Positions 1-9,932 of a stretch of 51,960 bases of DNA are shown here, piece by piece (the stretch's first letter is position 1; each line of letters starts with the position of its first letter). The stretch is from Melampsora larici-populina 98AG31. Lineage: Eukaryota > Basidiomycota > Pucciniomycetes > Pucciniales > Melampsoraceae. The notes beneath the pieces are model-generated. The model made no database searches. It was not told the DNA's origin and was given only the letters and a program-made list of their open reading frames with translations. Made by a program: the position numbers and the translations under genes. The DNA is taken from NCBI RefSeq assembly GCF_000204055.1, contig NW_006768765.1:4019070-4071029 (forward strand). Direction: 5' to 3'.

Positions 1-1117
1 AATTTGGCTCATTAGTGTTTAGAGCTTTTGATTTCTGAGAAAACTCATAACTCTTTCAATTCCGGGCCAAAACGCTCGATTTTGAGTGCATTGGCAAGCT
101 GGAATGGTCCTCCAAATAGTTCATAATAAGACCACACAGCATGCTGGTCTGCTAAAAAAGATATCATCTTTTTTATACATTTGCACATACAGATCCATAG
201 AATGTTTGTCATACTAGCTACATAGTTATTGATATTATGAAAGTTGAACGGGAGTTCAGCTTTCTAATGCACCTGAAATCAAGTGTTTTGAGGCAGATTT
301 GACAAAGTTATGGGTGTTTTCAGAATTCAAAAGTTTCTCTAAACACTAATCAGCCAAATTTCAGTGCTTGTTACAGGTTGTAATTGGATGATTATCAAGG
401 TTTATTGTTAGTACACTTATCAATATGGACTGTAAAAATACGGAGAAATATGGAGAGTGAAGCTCTCAATGCAGGGAACAAGATGCATATTTTTATTTAT
501 TTTTTGCCCTTCTCCTGGCCTCTCAATATTTTTGTATATCAATAATTTAATTTTCTGCCCAGAAAATATTATATTTCTTGTAGTGTGATTGGTTTTTCTG
601 AACGTTCGTCCAACTCGATATCCTGAAATCAATATTCCTTTTCTTTGTCGTCAATATGATGCGTTGAAAGGAGTAGTTCCTTTTATTTTAGGATCTACGT
701 AACTCCTTTATCTGGGATTTTCGAAATTTGAGCTCTTGTATATGTAACTACCCGACTCGTCGGTTCTGTAGTAGAACCTGCTCGACTGTTCAGTGTAATG
801 TGTAAAGAAAAGGAGAGATTTGCTACTTTTGAGATTATAGAACACTGTACTTGTGAGTGTGTTTATTAAAAAAAATGGTGAAAATTGATATGAATTTTTT
901 TTTGGAACAATCAATAACTTGGAAGAATATTTGTAATTATTATAATCCAGTTTTATGATTGATTTTAATGGGTGTTATGTTTGATATGAACTGAAATGAG
1001 TAAAAAGTTGGTAGTGACTTATCTTACTAGTCACTTTGTTATTATGTATTTTGTTTTGTGATATCTACTATTTCTTATTTTGTCTAGTTTATTATGAAAT
1101 CTCACACTTTTGGTTAA
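1..1117. other. AT-rich non-coding stretch, no gene seen
   Basis: Only short AT-rich open frames occur here (for example minus-strand frames at 420-632 and 708-914). They have no recognisable motifs and a composition typical of chance frames. No tRNA, rRNA, terminal inverted repeat or LTR boundary could be supported. Confidence 0.5.
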
Positions 1118-2135
1118 CAAAAGGTTATTTAAGGTTGAGGTTTTTGGGTTTCAACACGATGAGGCCCCCAAATGTGAGGGTTGGGTACTCAGTTGAGGAC
1201 TCAAGGCTCACTAGATGGCTAAGGAAGGTTTGCAATTTTAATAATTATCTTTTAGATTTCAATTATAAAGTAATTACAATTGGAAATTTAAGAAAGAAAA
1301 GAAAGGGGGGAGAGAAGACTGGTCTGTTTGGATAAATCCAGACAGACTACAGTTAAATGACTCCTGAAAAGGAGATTTTAAATATAATTATAATTAATTA
1401 TAACTGAAAACTGGATCCAAGGTTTTCCTTCAAACCTCTATTGACAGTATGAAGAGTGAGGTCTAGATCACTACACTGGTTGTTCTTATGGTCACCAACC
1501 TAAGTACTTATATATAGGCCACTACCCTGTGAGTTGTTGAAGGTCACTAACCTAGTAAATAATCTACTTGGGGAAAGTAGAGGATCCAGAAAATAGTTGA
1601 AGGGTGTATTACTTACTTTTAGTCAGGAACTGTTTAAAGTAGAGAAGTAAATCACTAGTCTTAATTTATAAGACCCTTGATTATGAACTTCTATATTACT
1701 TTAAAGATGTTCTTTAAAAGTGATGTGTAATAAAAGCTTGGGGATCCCTCTCTGAAGGCTGAGAGAGGAGGAGTTTATATACTCTCCTCTCCAGACCTAA
1801 CTGTAGTGATATTTGTTTATATCACTGCAGTGGTTTAGGGTTTAATTATTACTGTTATTTATGATTATTATTAATACTACATAATTACATATACCTGTTA
1901 TGTAATTTATGTAGTATAAGCATTTTTAACTCTTGACACTGAGTTATGAGGTGTTATGAGTGTTTTATTACATATTACATATGATTTTAAATGTATATGT
2001 ATATGTAATTAGGTTGTATATACGGTTTATTACAAGTTACATATGTTTTGTAGGGTTTATGTACATGTAATTAGTTATCTAAAGGTGGTTATCTATGTTA
2101 CAAGTTAGTCTTTGGGTACATACATATGTATCCAG
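1118..2135. repeat. LTR-like or repeat-derived AT-rich segment abutting the Ngaro-like element
   Basis: This segment is non-coding. Its second half (about 1875-2130) is full of degenerate repeats built from TTACATATG/ACATGTAAT-like words, a texture common near the ends of fungal LTRs. It runs directly into the gag-like ORF of the downstream retroelement, where that element's own left repeat (A1) should lie but is not seen. The simplest reading is that another repeat was inserted at, or recombined onto, the 5' end of the element near 2136. I found no terminal TG...CA pair or target duplication, so the LTR label is only a suggestion. Confidence 0.25.
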
Positions 2136-3810
2136 GGCTGACAGCGTCGCCCTTGTTTTTTCGCCATCCGACCCTAACTTCATTTACCACTTCTCTAATA
2201 TTGCCAGAATTGCGATTAACGCTGACATCGCTGCCAGACGCCCTGCCTACAAAATGGGTGGTGTTCCCCCTCCTCCCGGAGAAGCTTTGTCCTGCGAACC
2301 CGTGGTTCTCAATGCGTCGTATAGGATCCCCAATGATAACATCGTATTCTATCGAATGCCGTTTGGTCTCTTTGACGTCGGTAAAGAAGTCTCTACTCCC
2401 CCTTCTGTGGGTGCTCCTTCAGCCAATGTCGAGCCCATTTCGGCACTTCCAGCCTCGGTTCCTACTGCATCTGGCAGTAACCTGCCGGCTCCCGGACGTC
2501 TGCGTTCCTCCAAGGCCAGATCTCGTTCGCCTTCTCCTCGAAGACGTTCGCGATCTCCAGTTCCTCTGGCCTCTAGAGTCGGTCCTAGGGTGTCGAAAGG
2601 TCGCTTTACCAGCCCTCTGCGCCGTGTCTTCAGGTCCAGCCCGGATCGTTCCAGGTACTCTCGGGGCAATTCTCCTAGGTTGCCTCCAATTTCCTCTTCA
2701 AAAGGGAAAGACTCTCGTCCCCTTCGGGAACGAGTGGATTTCATCCCTACGGGCCCTCCTCCGCCTCCAAGAGCCTCTTCGGGTTCCAAATCAAAAGGAA
2801 AGGCTCGACGAATTTCACCAACTCCTCCGTCATCCAGTGTTTCCAGTTCAACTGCCAACAACGGCCTGGACGATGTGTATACCCCGGTTCCTGGTTCAAA
2901 GAAACCTCGACTATTCGCTGCTCCTATTAAGGAATTGGTGGATTCCAAAGCTTCTCCTTTGGCTCGAGCCATTCAGCGTCTTGTCACGACTTACAAAAGC
3001 GACATTGATCACCACACTGACCAGTTTAACTGCTCGCCAAACAAACCTACCAGTTGGCCTGTGGCTCTCACCAAAGACCTTCTCAAGTACAAAGTCATCG
3101 ACCTCGAAAAACTTTGGGGAGCTATGTCTTCTTCCCCTTTGGCGGAAATTTTTATTTTCGACAAACGGACCAAGAAGATGGACGTTAAAGGCGTCACCGA
3201 TTCTTTGGAGATCCAGGATTTATCGGACTTTACCCAAATCATGGAAGTTCTTCGCCATGCGTATTTGGCGGCGTTCTATATCGCCGAGGTTCCTATTAAG
3301 GCCTACTTTAAGCAAATCTCAAGTCTCTGTCGCCATCAATCCAAAATTCATTGGTCTCACGTGCGGAATTATGATGCCGAAATGCGTCAAGAATTCTCGC
3401 ATCGACCTTCTCTGGCTTGGGGAGATTTTGATGCTCCAGAACTCAAGATTTTTGAAGGAAGAAACCTTCATGTCAAGTATGTGGCTCCGACGGCTTCTCC
3501 CAAGAAGTTTTTGACCTCGTCCTCAGGTTACCAACCTGCTCCGTCTCAACCAAGGGCCTCCTCTAGCAGGAAGGCACCTTCAGCTCCTTCAAAGCCCAAG
3601 AAAGCTGGTTCGAAAAGAACTAAGCGGGACTTTCCTCCTTACGAAATTAAGGACGCTACTGATGTGGCTATTAAAGATCAACCTTGTAATAATTGGAACG
3701 CTAATGTGTGTCCCTTCTCAGACGACGACTGCAACCGAGCCCATCTCGTATGCAACAAGTTGGGATGCTTCGGTAATCACCGCGGAAGCGTCGCTCACCG
3801 ACGAACCTAA
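2095..3810 (+). CDS. Gag-like ORF1 of Ngaro-like retrotransposon
   Basis: The open frame encodes 571 residues from the ATG at 2095, but the first dozen or so residues may come from the foreign 5' flank, so the true start is unknown. The middle is very rich in Ser, Pro and Arg (RSRSPSPRRRSRSP around residue 140, an SR-like low-complexity stretch). The second half is a folded, mostly helical region with no named domain visible. The C-terminus (about residues 530-570) carries a Cys/His cluster, C-N-N-W-N-A-N-V-C, then C, H, C, C and H, resembling the zinc fingers that end ORF1 of other YR retroelements. It overlaps the RT frame by about 150 bp in the +1 frame, so RT could be made by frameshifting or from its own start. 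Its likely role is binding and packaging element RNA; that is family knowledge, not proof. Confidence 0.7.
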   Translation: MLQVSLWVHTYVSRADSVALVFSPSDPNFIYHFSNIARIAINADIAARRPAYKMGGVPPPPGEALSCEPVVLNASYRIPNDNIVFYRMPFGLFDVGKEVSTPPSVGAPSANVEPISALPASVPTASGSNLPAPGRLRSSKARSRSPSPRRRSRSPVPLASRVGPRVSKGRFTSPLRRVFRSSPDRSRYSRGNSPRLPPISSSKGKDSRPLRERVDFIPTGPPPPPRASSGSKSKGKARRISPTPPSSSVSSSTANNGLDDVYTPVPGSKKPRLFAAPIKELVDSKASPLARAIQRLVTTYKSDIDHHTDQFNCSPNKPTSWPVALTKDLLKYKVIDLEKLWGAMSSSPLAEIFIFDKRTKKMDVKGVTDSLEIQDLSDFTQIMEVLRHAYLAAFYIAEVPIKAYFKQISSLCRHQSKIHWSHVRNYDAEMRQEFSHRPSLAWGDFDAPELKIFEGRNLHVKYVAPTASPKKFLTSSSGYQPAPSQPRASSSRKAPSAPSKPKKAGSKRTKRDFPPYEIKDATDVAIKDQPCNNWNANVCPFSDDDCNRAHLVCNKLGCFGNHRGSVAHRRT

Positions 3811-5647
3811 TGCCAGAAAATTCTTTAGGAACATGGAAATCGACGCGCTTTGGGAAGGTTTCTCATCTTCGGTGGATTTTTCTATCACGGCCGATCCTCT
3901 CCCTTCTGCTCCTCCTCTCGAATCCGACATCTTTGCTGCTAGAGCCATTCGCCGTAGTCCTGAGATTTTCAAAATTGTTACTCCCATCAAGGTTTCTCGC
4001 CTATCTCTTCTTCTTCGTAATCATCCCAACCGTCCTTTCGTCGATTCTGTGATTTTGGGTTTGACGGAAGGATTCTGGCCAGTCTCCGAAAAGCCTTCGG
4101 ATGAACCGGTTTTCTACCCGAATCAAATTTCTAACAAGGAAGATGAACTCTCGTTAATTTCTTCCCGAGACAAGGAACTTGCTTTAGGTCGCTACTCTCC
4201 CGGTTTTCAGAGCCTTCTTCCTGGAATGAAGGTCTCTCCACTCTGCTTAGCTAAAAACGCGGTTACTGGTAAGGTCAGGACTTGTACAAACATGAGTTTT
4301 GGTAGTCCCTCCCCAAATAGCCTTATTGAGCGTGCCAACATCAAAATCAAGTTAGACAGCATTGCCTCCTTCACGCCATTCTTAGTCAAACGGCATTATA
4401 TGCAATTGACGTCGATACTGTGGAAGTCTGACGTGGATTCGGCCTTTCGAATCCTCCCGGTTTCTCGCCAGTGGCAGTATCGCCAGATCGTTAGGATTAA
4501 CAACGCATTCCACGCAGACCGCTGTGTAAATTTCGGTTGTTCGAGTTCACCCAAATTATGGTGTTCTTTCTTTTCGCTAATCCTTTGGATCGCATATTAT
4601 GAGTTTGGTATCACGGAACTTAATGCTTACATGGATGATTCTTGGGGTGTGGCCTCTGCTTATGATTTAGTTCAATTTAAAGGACATGTCATTCCTCTCA
4701 ATCAGGCCAAATTCCTCGAACTCTTCAATTACCTCAACATCCCCTGGGCTTGGGGTAAACAAGTCTGGGGTTCGGAATTGGACATCATTGGCCATACTAT
4801 CAATTGCGATTCTCTATCTATTTCCCTTCCTTTAGATAAGAGATTAGCGCTAATCAAAGCTCTTCGAGTCTTTATCATCCCATCTTCCCAACCCTTGGTT
4901 GCTTGGCAGCGTATCACGGGTTGGGCCAACTGGGCGGTTTATACGTTTCCTTTGGGCAGGTGGGCTATCCAATCCTCTTGGGATAAGATAGCTGGCAAAA
5001 CTTTGCGCAATGCGCAAGTTCCCAGAAACAAGGCCGTCACTGAAGATCTTACTTGGCTGGCGGACGCTCTTGAAGCCTGGTCAGGTAGGAAAATCCTCAG
5101 CAATATCTTCTGGAATCTGGAACTTGCGGACATTACTTTCATCGTCGATGCCTGCCCTACGGGCATCGGTTTATGGTGTCTGAAACTCAATGCAGCCTGG
5201 AGCAAGAAGTTCCCTCCCCCATCTCGGGATAACTTTTGGGCAGAACTTCTAGCGGTGGTAACCTCGATTGACATTGCTTCCAGCATGAATGTCAAGCACA
5301 TTGTAGTTTTCTCAGATAACGCCTCGGTAGTGGCCCTGTTTAGTTCACATAAACCGATCGGGTCTGCTCGTCTCTTGTTCAGGCACGCCGTTACCGTCAT
5401 GCTCAGGGACAGTCTCGATGTCAAAGTAAGACATGTCGCAGGTGATCGTAATGACATAGCAGATGATCTTTCTCGCGACAGGCTTGACGACGCTCGTGGC
5501 AAGATTCCTTCTATCAATCATTCATTCCTCCCTCCGACGGACCCTTCCTTCGACGGTGGTATCAAACCTCATTCCGATTTTCTTTGTCCCAATGCCAGCC
5601 GTTCGCACAACGACAAATTCCAACACGACGCCGCTCTCTTTCTCTGA
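3662..5647 (+). CDS. Reverse transcriptase-RNase H of Ngaro-like retrotransposon
   Basis: This frame encodes up to 661 residues with no stop inside it; the true start is uncertain because the frame begins inside ORF1. RT motifs are clear: motif A SDVDSAFRILPV near 4428, motif B VNFGCSSSPKLWC near 4528, and motif C NAYMDDSWG near 4623 with the catalytic Asp pair. RNase H follows with its four acidic positions: VDACPTG near 5143, FWAELLAV near 5238, FSDNASV near 5310 and GDRNDIADDLSR near 5441. This RT/RH arrangement, ending in the DLSR box and followed at once by a tyrosine recombinase, is typical of DIRS/Ngaro. The enzyme copies element RNA into DNA. The last 185 bases overlap the recombinase frame. 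Confidence 0.9.
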   Translation: MWLLKINLVIIGTLMCVPSQTTTATEPISYATSWDASVITAEASLTDEPNARKFFRNMEIDALWEGFSSSVDFSITADPLPSAPPLESDIFAARAIRRSPEIFKIVTPIKVSRLSLLLRNHPNRPFVDSVILGLTEGFWPVSEKPSDEPVFYPNQISNKEDELSLISSRDKELALGRYSPGFQSLLPGMKVSPLCLAKNAVTGKVRTCTNMSFGSPSPNSLIERANIKIKLDSIASFTPFLVKRHYMQLTSILWKSDVDSAFRILPVSRQWQYRQIVRINNAFHADRCVNFGCSSSPKLWCSFFSLILWIAYYEFGITELNAYMDDSWGVASAYDLVQFKGHVIPLNQAKFLELFNYLNIPWAWGKQVWGSELDIIGHTINCDSLSISLPLDKRLALIKALRVFIIPSSQPLVAWQRITGWANWAVYTFPLGRWAIQSSWDKIAGKTLRNAQVPRNKAVTEDLTWLADALEAWSGRKILSNIFWNLELADITFIVDACPTGIGLWCLKLNAAWSKKFPPPSRDNFWAELLAVVTSIDIASSMNVKHIVVFSDNASVVALFSSHKPIGSARLLFRHAVTVMLRDSLDVKVRHVAGDRNDIADDLSRDRLDDARGKIPSINHSFLPPTDPSFDGGIKPHSDFLCPNASRSHNDKFQHDAALFL

Positions 5648-6740
5648 AAGAGAGGAACTCAATCGGTATCATATTGCCCACCGTCTGGAAACTTCGACTA
5701 TCAAAAAGTACCGTTCTGCTTTTCGTCGTTTTGAGAAGTTTTGCACCAATCATGACATTCCAGTCATTCCCGAAGAAACGACTTTAGCCCATTTCGTTTC
5801 GGTAACCTGTCTTGAGCTTTCTCCAGGAACTGCCAATAAGTACCTTACAGGTATAGTCTTCTGTATGCGCGATGAATTCCCCTTTGCCGTCGAAGCTAGG
5901 AATTCTAGGCGTGTGAAACTGTCTGTAGAAGGTTGCCGTAAACTTCTTTCGGTTCCTACTGTTCAAGCCAAACCTTTCACCTTATCCGACATTCATCTTT
6001 GCGCTTCGACATTCAACTCTTCCTTTGATGACCAACTATTCAACCTCATAATCGCCCTTGGCTTTGCAGCCTTACATCGTCTTGGGGAATTGGTTGACAG
6101 CGATTCCATCGATTTATGCTCTTCTCGTCAAACCATCCGTCGTGCTTCACTGTCCATCTCCACCTGTGGTTCAGCCGCCACTTACACCCTACCCTATCAC
6201 AAAGCAGATCGTTTGTACTCTGGGTCCCCCATTGTCATTCTAAAACGTGATAAGGATCCCGCTTGTCCAATCCTCACTCTGATCCCCTACACAAAAAATC
6301 GTGATCTCCGGTTTCGAAGTAATCCTTATTGGCTTCTTCGCGAAGACGGTACAATTCCGACACGCTCTTGGTTCATGTCTCGTCTCAACTCCGTTTTCAA
6401 TGGTTCTCGCACTGGTCACTCTCTTCGTACGGGAGGCGCTACTGCACTAGCCCAGGCGGGTATGCCCATGGAAACTATCCAATGTTTGGGAAGATGGTCT
6501 TTGGAAGCTTATCGAACATACATCCGAAATCATCCTCTGATGAACATGTTTGCCACCCGCCTCCATCCTATCTTATCTGGCGCTACATTGGGAGAACAGA
6601 TCAAATTTCCTGGCTCCACTTTCGTGAGTCCAGTACATCTCTTCGAGATTTGTTCAAGGCATCGTCTAACTTTGTTCTTTCCCTTTTCAGTCCCGTGTAG
6701 CAACACAGACTCAAGGATGATATTCTGGTTAAAAGCCTAA
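5463..6740 (+). CDS. Tyrosine recombinase of Ngaro-like retrotransposon
   Basis: This frame encodes 425 residues and overlaps the RT/RH frame, so the N-terminal limit is uncertain; recognisable sequence starts near 5660. A SAM-like N-terminal DNA-binding region (TSTIKKYRSAFRRFEKFC) is followed by the catalytic domain. The first catalytic Arg lies in LHRLGELV (near 6076), the His-x-x-Arg pair in GHSLRTGGAT (near 6415), a second conserved position in LGRWSLEAY, and the nucleophilic Tyr in EAYRTYIRNHP (near 6510). All core residues are present and the frame is intact, so the enzyme could be active even though the element has lost its left end. The protein would insert a circular DNA copy by strand exchange rather than by DDE integration. 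Confidence 0.9.
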   Translation: MIFLATGLTTLVARFLLSIIHSSLRRTLPSTVVSNLIPIFFVPMPAVRTTTNSNTTPLSFSEREELNRYHIAHRLETSTIKKYRSAFRRFEKFCTNHDIPVIPEETTLAHFVSVTCLELSPGTANKYLTGIVFCMRDEFPFAVEARNSRRVKLSVEGCRKLLSVPTVQAKPFTLSDIHLCASTFNSSFDDQLFNLIIALGFAALHRLGELVDSDSIDLCSSRQTIRRASLSISTCGSAATYTLPYHKADRLYSGSPIVILKRDKDPACPILTLIPYTKNRDLRFRSNPYWLLREDGTIPTRSWFMSRLNSVFNGSRTGHSLRTGGATALAQAGMPMETIQCLGRWSLEAYRTYIRNHPLMNMFATRLHPILSGATLGEQIKFPGSTFVSPVHLFEICSRHRLTLFFPFSVPCSNTDSRMIFWLKA

Positions 6741-7172
6741 TATACCAGCGTCGGGTGAGTAGTGTTTACTACCTCATTTGTAATTCTCGCTGACCTTGTT
6801 GTGTTTGATTTAGTTCATTCCAGACAAACCTCTCCTTCTGTGTTTCAGTAGGAGTAGGTTCCTTCTTAGCGTTTTGTGAGTAGTTCCTCTACTTCACTTG
6901 TAATTCTCGCGTACTCACCCTTGTTGTCTTGTCTTAGTTTCGATTCATACAATTATAGCTCTCTGTTCTGCTGTCAGTTCAGTTTGCTCCCCAGTCAGTG
7001 AGTGGTATCTTTGCTAAAAAGAAATAGCAGCGCTCTGTACTGTGTCTGATAAGGCTGTTACCTTGGCTCTCCGTTTAGAGATTCTATGACCTTCTACCCT
7101 ACTGCAACCGTGGGTTGCTCTTCATCAATAGTTCTTATCCTACCATCTACGGTCATATTCTTAGTGGGTGGT
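6741..7172 (+). other. Non-coding 3' region of Ngaro-like element with a local duplication
   Basis: No gene here. Two diverged copies of a stretch containing TTGTAATTCTCGC, each within a few tens of bases of CTTGTTGT, sit near 6775-6800 and 6900-6930, so this spacer contains an imperfect tandem duplication. It leads into the B1 repeat. Confidence 0.5.
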
Positions 7173-7294
7173 AGGGTCTCAGGTTCTTACACTGCAATCT
7201 GCTCAGGCCCTCCGGGGTCGTCCAGCGTTTTAGCAGTAATCAATTCCTATCTTTCGAAACAGAGACTCTCACGTGCCAAACCTCTTCCTTGTAA
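7173..7294 (+). repeat. B1 copy of the split direct repeat (Ngaro-like element)
   Basis: This 122-bp block, beginning AGGGTCTCAGG and ending CTTCCTTGTAA, is identical to 7661-7782 except at two positions, both T/C differences. It is the first B copy of the B1-A2-B2 tail. Confidence 0.85.
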
Positions 7295-7660
7295 GTTGGA
7301 ACGGGTTTTAACTAAGGGGAATAGGTGCTCTGGCTTAGTGGGATCTGTGAAATCCGAAAGATGCTGTGCGAGTTGATTTCATCTTCTCTAGATCTTATGA
7401 CGTATGGTAAAGAGCTCTTTGTAACGGTTTTCAAGAAAAGCTTATTCTTCATATCTTGTTTCTGCGATTTGCAAAGTTGTTCTTTACTTAGTTCTCTTTT
7501 ATCATTAAAAGTTTCATCCATTCTATTATCAACAAAAAACTATACTTATTCCTCTCGTATTTTAGTTTAAAATATCTTAGTGTTTAAGATTTTTTTGTTT
7601 CCCACCATCCCTCCCTTTATGTTGTAGCTTTTTTTTTGTATTGTAGTGTTAGTCACCCCT
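7295..7660 (+). repeat. A2 segment between the two B repeats
   Basis: These 366 bp separate the two B copies and are non-coding. In an intact Ngaro-type element a near-identical A1 copy would begin the element; none is visible upstream in this window, which is the main evidence for 5' truncation. Confidence 0.65.
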
Positions 7661-7782
7661 AGGGTCTCAGGTTCTTACACTGCAATCCGCTCAGGCCCTC
7701 CGGGGTCGTCCAGCGTTTTAGCAGTAATCAATTCCTATCTTTTGAAACAGAGACTCTCACGTGCCAAACCTCTTCCTTGTAA
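7661..7782 (+). repeat. B2 copy of the split direct repeat (right end of element)
   Basis: Second copy of the 122-bp block. Sequence resembling an F-box/LRR gene starts immediately after it, so this is taken as the right end of the retrotransposon. Confidence 0.85.
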
Positions 7783-7940
7783 ATAACTGGGAAGTGATCA
7801 AAACTATTGTTCATCCAGAACTGCCTTTTCTCAAAAAACTCACAGTATCTTATCTTGATGACAGGGATTCAGAGTGGACTGAGTCAGACTTTCTCCAGTA
7901 TCTCATCATATGTATATGTTAAAATTGATACATAACCTGA
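7783..7940 (+). pseudogene. Fragment resembling the C-terminal part of an F-box/LRR-like protein
   Basis: Read in one plus frame, the stretch right after the retroelement translates as WEVIKTIVHPELPFLKKLTV followed by an acidic, aromatic segment and then a stop. This has the look of the leucine-rich C-terminal part of fungal F-box proteins. It is only about 45 codons, with no start. The retroelement may have landed in, or beside, a member of such a family; the better-preserved fragment at 8723-9932 supports this. Family assignment is by pattern only. Confidence 0.35.
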
Positions 7941-8722
7941 TCTAAGCCTCATGAATTTTCTACTTCTTTCCCAGCTATCTGCCAGTTATATTCAGAGAAG
8001 AAGCTGATAACTTTCACATTTGCTACTGCCATAGATGAGATGACTCTCAATCTCTAGATCTTCAATGATGATTCTTTTCAATCCTTCCATAGATTTGTGC
8101 TCTCTGTTTTACATTTTGGTGTGCTTAATCATTATATGGCAAGGACCATTGGTCAACAAAATGAAAAACCTGACATAGGAGGACATAGATGAAATTTGGG
8201 ATTCTTCAAAGATCAAACGCTTGATTGATTGAACCACCAATATATTTAGTTATGGCGGCAAATTTCGGTAAAAGCATGTGGTGCGCTATAGTTTCATAAC
8301 ATTTGTTCATTGTTCTTCAAAAACTTATCCCTTTTATACTAGGTTAATTCATTGTGCAAAAACAGTATCTCCTCTTTCTGGTAGTTTTTGTATCATGATT
8401 CTCTGGATTGAAAATTTGTGTTTTCAGAGTGATTGAATCTCTTAGGAAACATCCTCCAAAAATTTGGATGGTCTCTTGGCTAAAATCCCAGGCCCTACTG
8501 TGTGCCATATCTTTCATATAGTGAGGTTTTTTGTCTTGATGCATGTGCTTGTCATATATTTATCAATTAAGTAATCAAAATTTTCTTTCATCCATAAAGT
8601 CTCATCCTCTAATTAATTTTTCCAAACTTGGTATTCTTTCATGAGGAACCCCAGGAGAGTGAGTGAAGCGGCTTCAAGTGTAATACAATTATATGTTTTG
8701 GAGATTTATAGCATTTTGAGTT
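7941..8722. other. No gene seen
   Basis: AT-rich sequence between two F-box-like fragments. It may contain further decayed coding remains, but no frame longer than 66 codons and no recognisable motif was found. Confidence 0.4.
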
Positions 8723-9932
8723 ATGACTACTTGTCTTCATATCTTGGTAGGGATGCAGGTTTCTGTGTATTGTATAAGGCACAATAGCCTGCTTTTCATC
8801 CGTCATATTTGTGAATGGTATAATGATTATTCACTTTCTGCTATCTGGTATGTGAATGCTCAATCTCTGTCCGACCATCACACACCTGGGATCACAACGG
8901 AGGCTTGTACCACTGAGTTTGTATGCAGAATTCATGACCTTTCAAAGCGTATCACTCCGCTCAAGAAGACAGACAAAACCTTCAGTTTATGGGAAAGAGA
9001 TTTAAAGGCTATGATAGGCAGTATCAGTGGGACATCTGACTACTTTCAACACAAGTTGCACAAGCTCCATCCAAAGTTCAATCAAGCAGTTTTCAATCTT
9101 ATATATAACTGGTCAATTGACAACAAACTCCAACAGGACTTTATGATTGAAGGGTCCGCTGGAGACACCTTTCAAGTCTTGGCAGCACAGTTCCAATCAA
9201 ATCCTTTGACTCAATGTATGAGGGGTCACACAGATTTCCCAGAAGAAATTCTAGCAAACATTGTGGATATAGTTTACCACCAATCTTCTCAAGAGCATGA
9301 CTCTATCAAGGAAAGAAAAGGGAGCATATGATAAGAAAGCCACACAAAGATTACAAATACCTATTAGTATACTGGGATCATTCTGGTTCACCAATTCTCA
9401 ATATCTTACAAACCCTGGCCGTGGTCAATCAAAGGTTTTATAGGCTTTGTCTTCCTCAATTATGGTGGTATGGATAGTTTTTACACAGGTTCCAAATTGG
9501 GTCTAGATATCAACTTGACAGGGGCTGATTCATTTTATCTCACAAATCTATCAGCACATTCAATTTCTAAGCACCCTCCCTGCTCCTGCGTCAATCTGGA
9601 CAGATGGTATACTTTTGAATTGTGGGAACCTAGTAAAGACTTTGAAACTCAAATTGCATGATTTGTCTGGCTATGGCAATGCAGAGGCTTCACAAATGAG
9701 CAAGAGTGTTGAGGATAACACATTGCCATTTGACACATTCAAAGACCTGACAAGACATGGAATTGGACTGGTAAATATCAAGAAGATTTTCACTGCTTTT
9801 CCTGGTCTAGAGTTGGTAGTAATTGATATTCCAGCAGATTCATATGACTCAAACTCGTTTACTCTGATTTCCTACGGCTTGACACCTCTATTGAGACTCA
9901 TCCCGCATGTTCAACGGTTAGAAATAAACTAG
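8723..9932 (+). pseudogene. Broken gene: copia-gag-like segment fused to F-box/LRR-like segment
   Basis: The frame 8723-9331 encodes 202 residues. Its first part contains a segment typical of Ty1/copia Gag-like (UBN2-type) proteins: SLWERDLKAMIGSISGTSDY, then YFQHKLHKLHP and a helical stretch. Its last part reads DFPEEILANIVDIVY, which fits the start of an F-box (L/F-P-E-E-I-L..I). After a stop, frames at 9470-9661 and 9615-9932 give leucine-rich sequence (LELVVIDIP, LTPLLRLIPHVQRLEI) like the LRR part of fungal F-box proteins. Several frame changes and stops separate the pieces, so a working product is unlikely unless introns restore it. An F-box would recruit a substrate to an SCF ubiquitin ligase. 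Confidence 0.4.

Larger units (their letters stand above)
2136..7782 (+). mobile_element. DIRS-order (Ngaro-like) tyrosine-recombinase retrotransposon, 5' truncated
   Basis: Three consecutive plus-strand ORFs lie in three different frames: a gag-like protein, reverse transcriptase with RNase H, and a tyrosine recombinase. That set, with no DDE integrase, defines the DIRS order. After the recombinase, a 122-bp block (7173-7294) is repeated at 7661-7782 with two mismatches and 366 bp between the copies. This matches the B1-A2-B2 tail of the Ngaro/PAT type with split direct repeats. The matching A1 repeat expected before gag is absent, so the left end is lost near 2136. No methyltransferase domain was seen, which fits Ngaro better than classical DIRS1. 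YR elements make no target duplication, so none was expected. Confidence 0.85.

Noticed and set aside
2126..3514. 462-codon plus-strand frame overlapping the gag-like ORF, and a 207-codon minus frame at 2349-2972
   Set aside because: Both are shadows of the GC-richer gag coding sequence; they lack motifs, and the in-frame ORF1 ends in a Cys/His cluster typical of YR retroelements.
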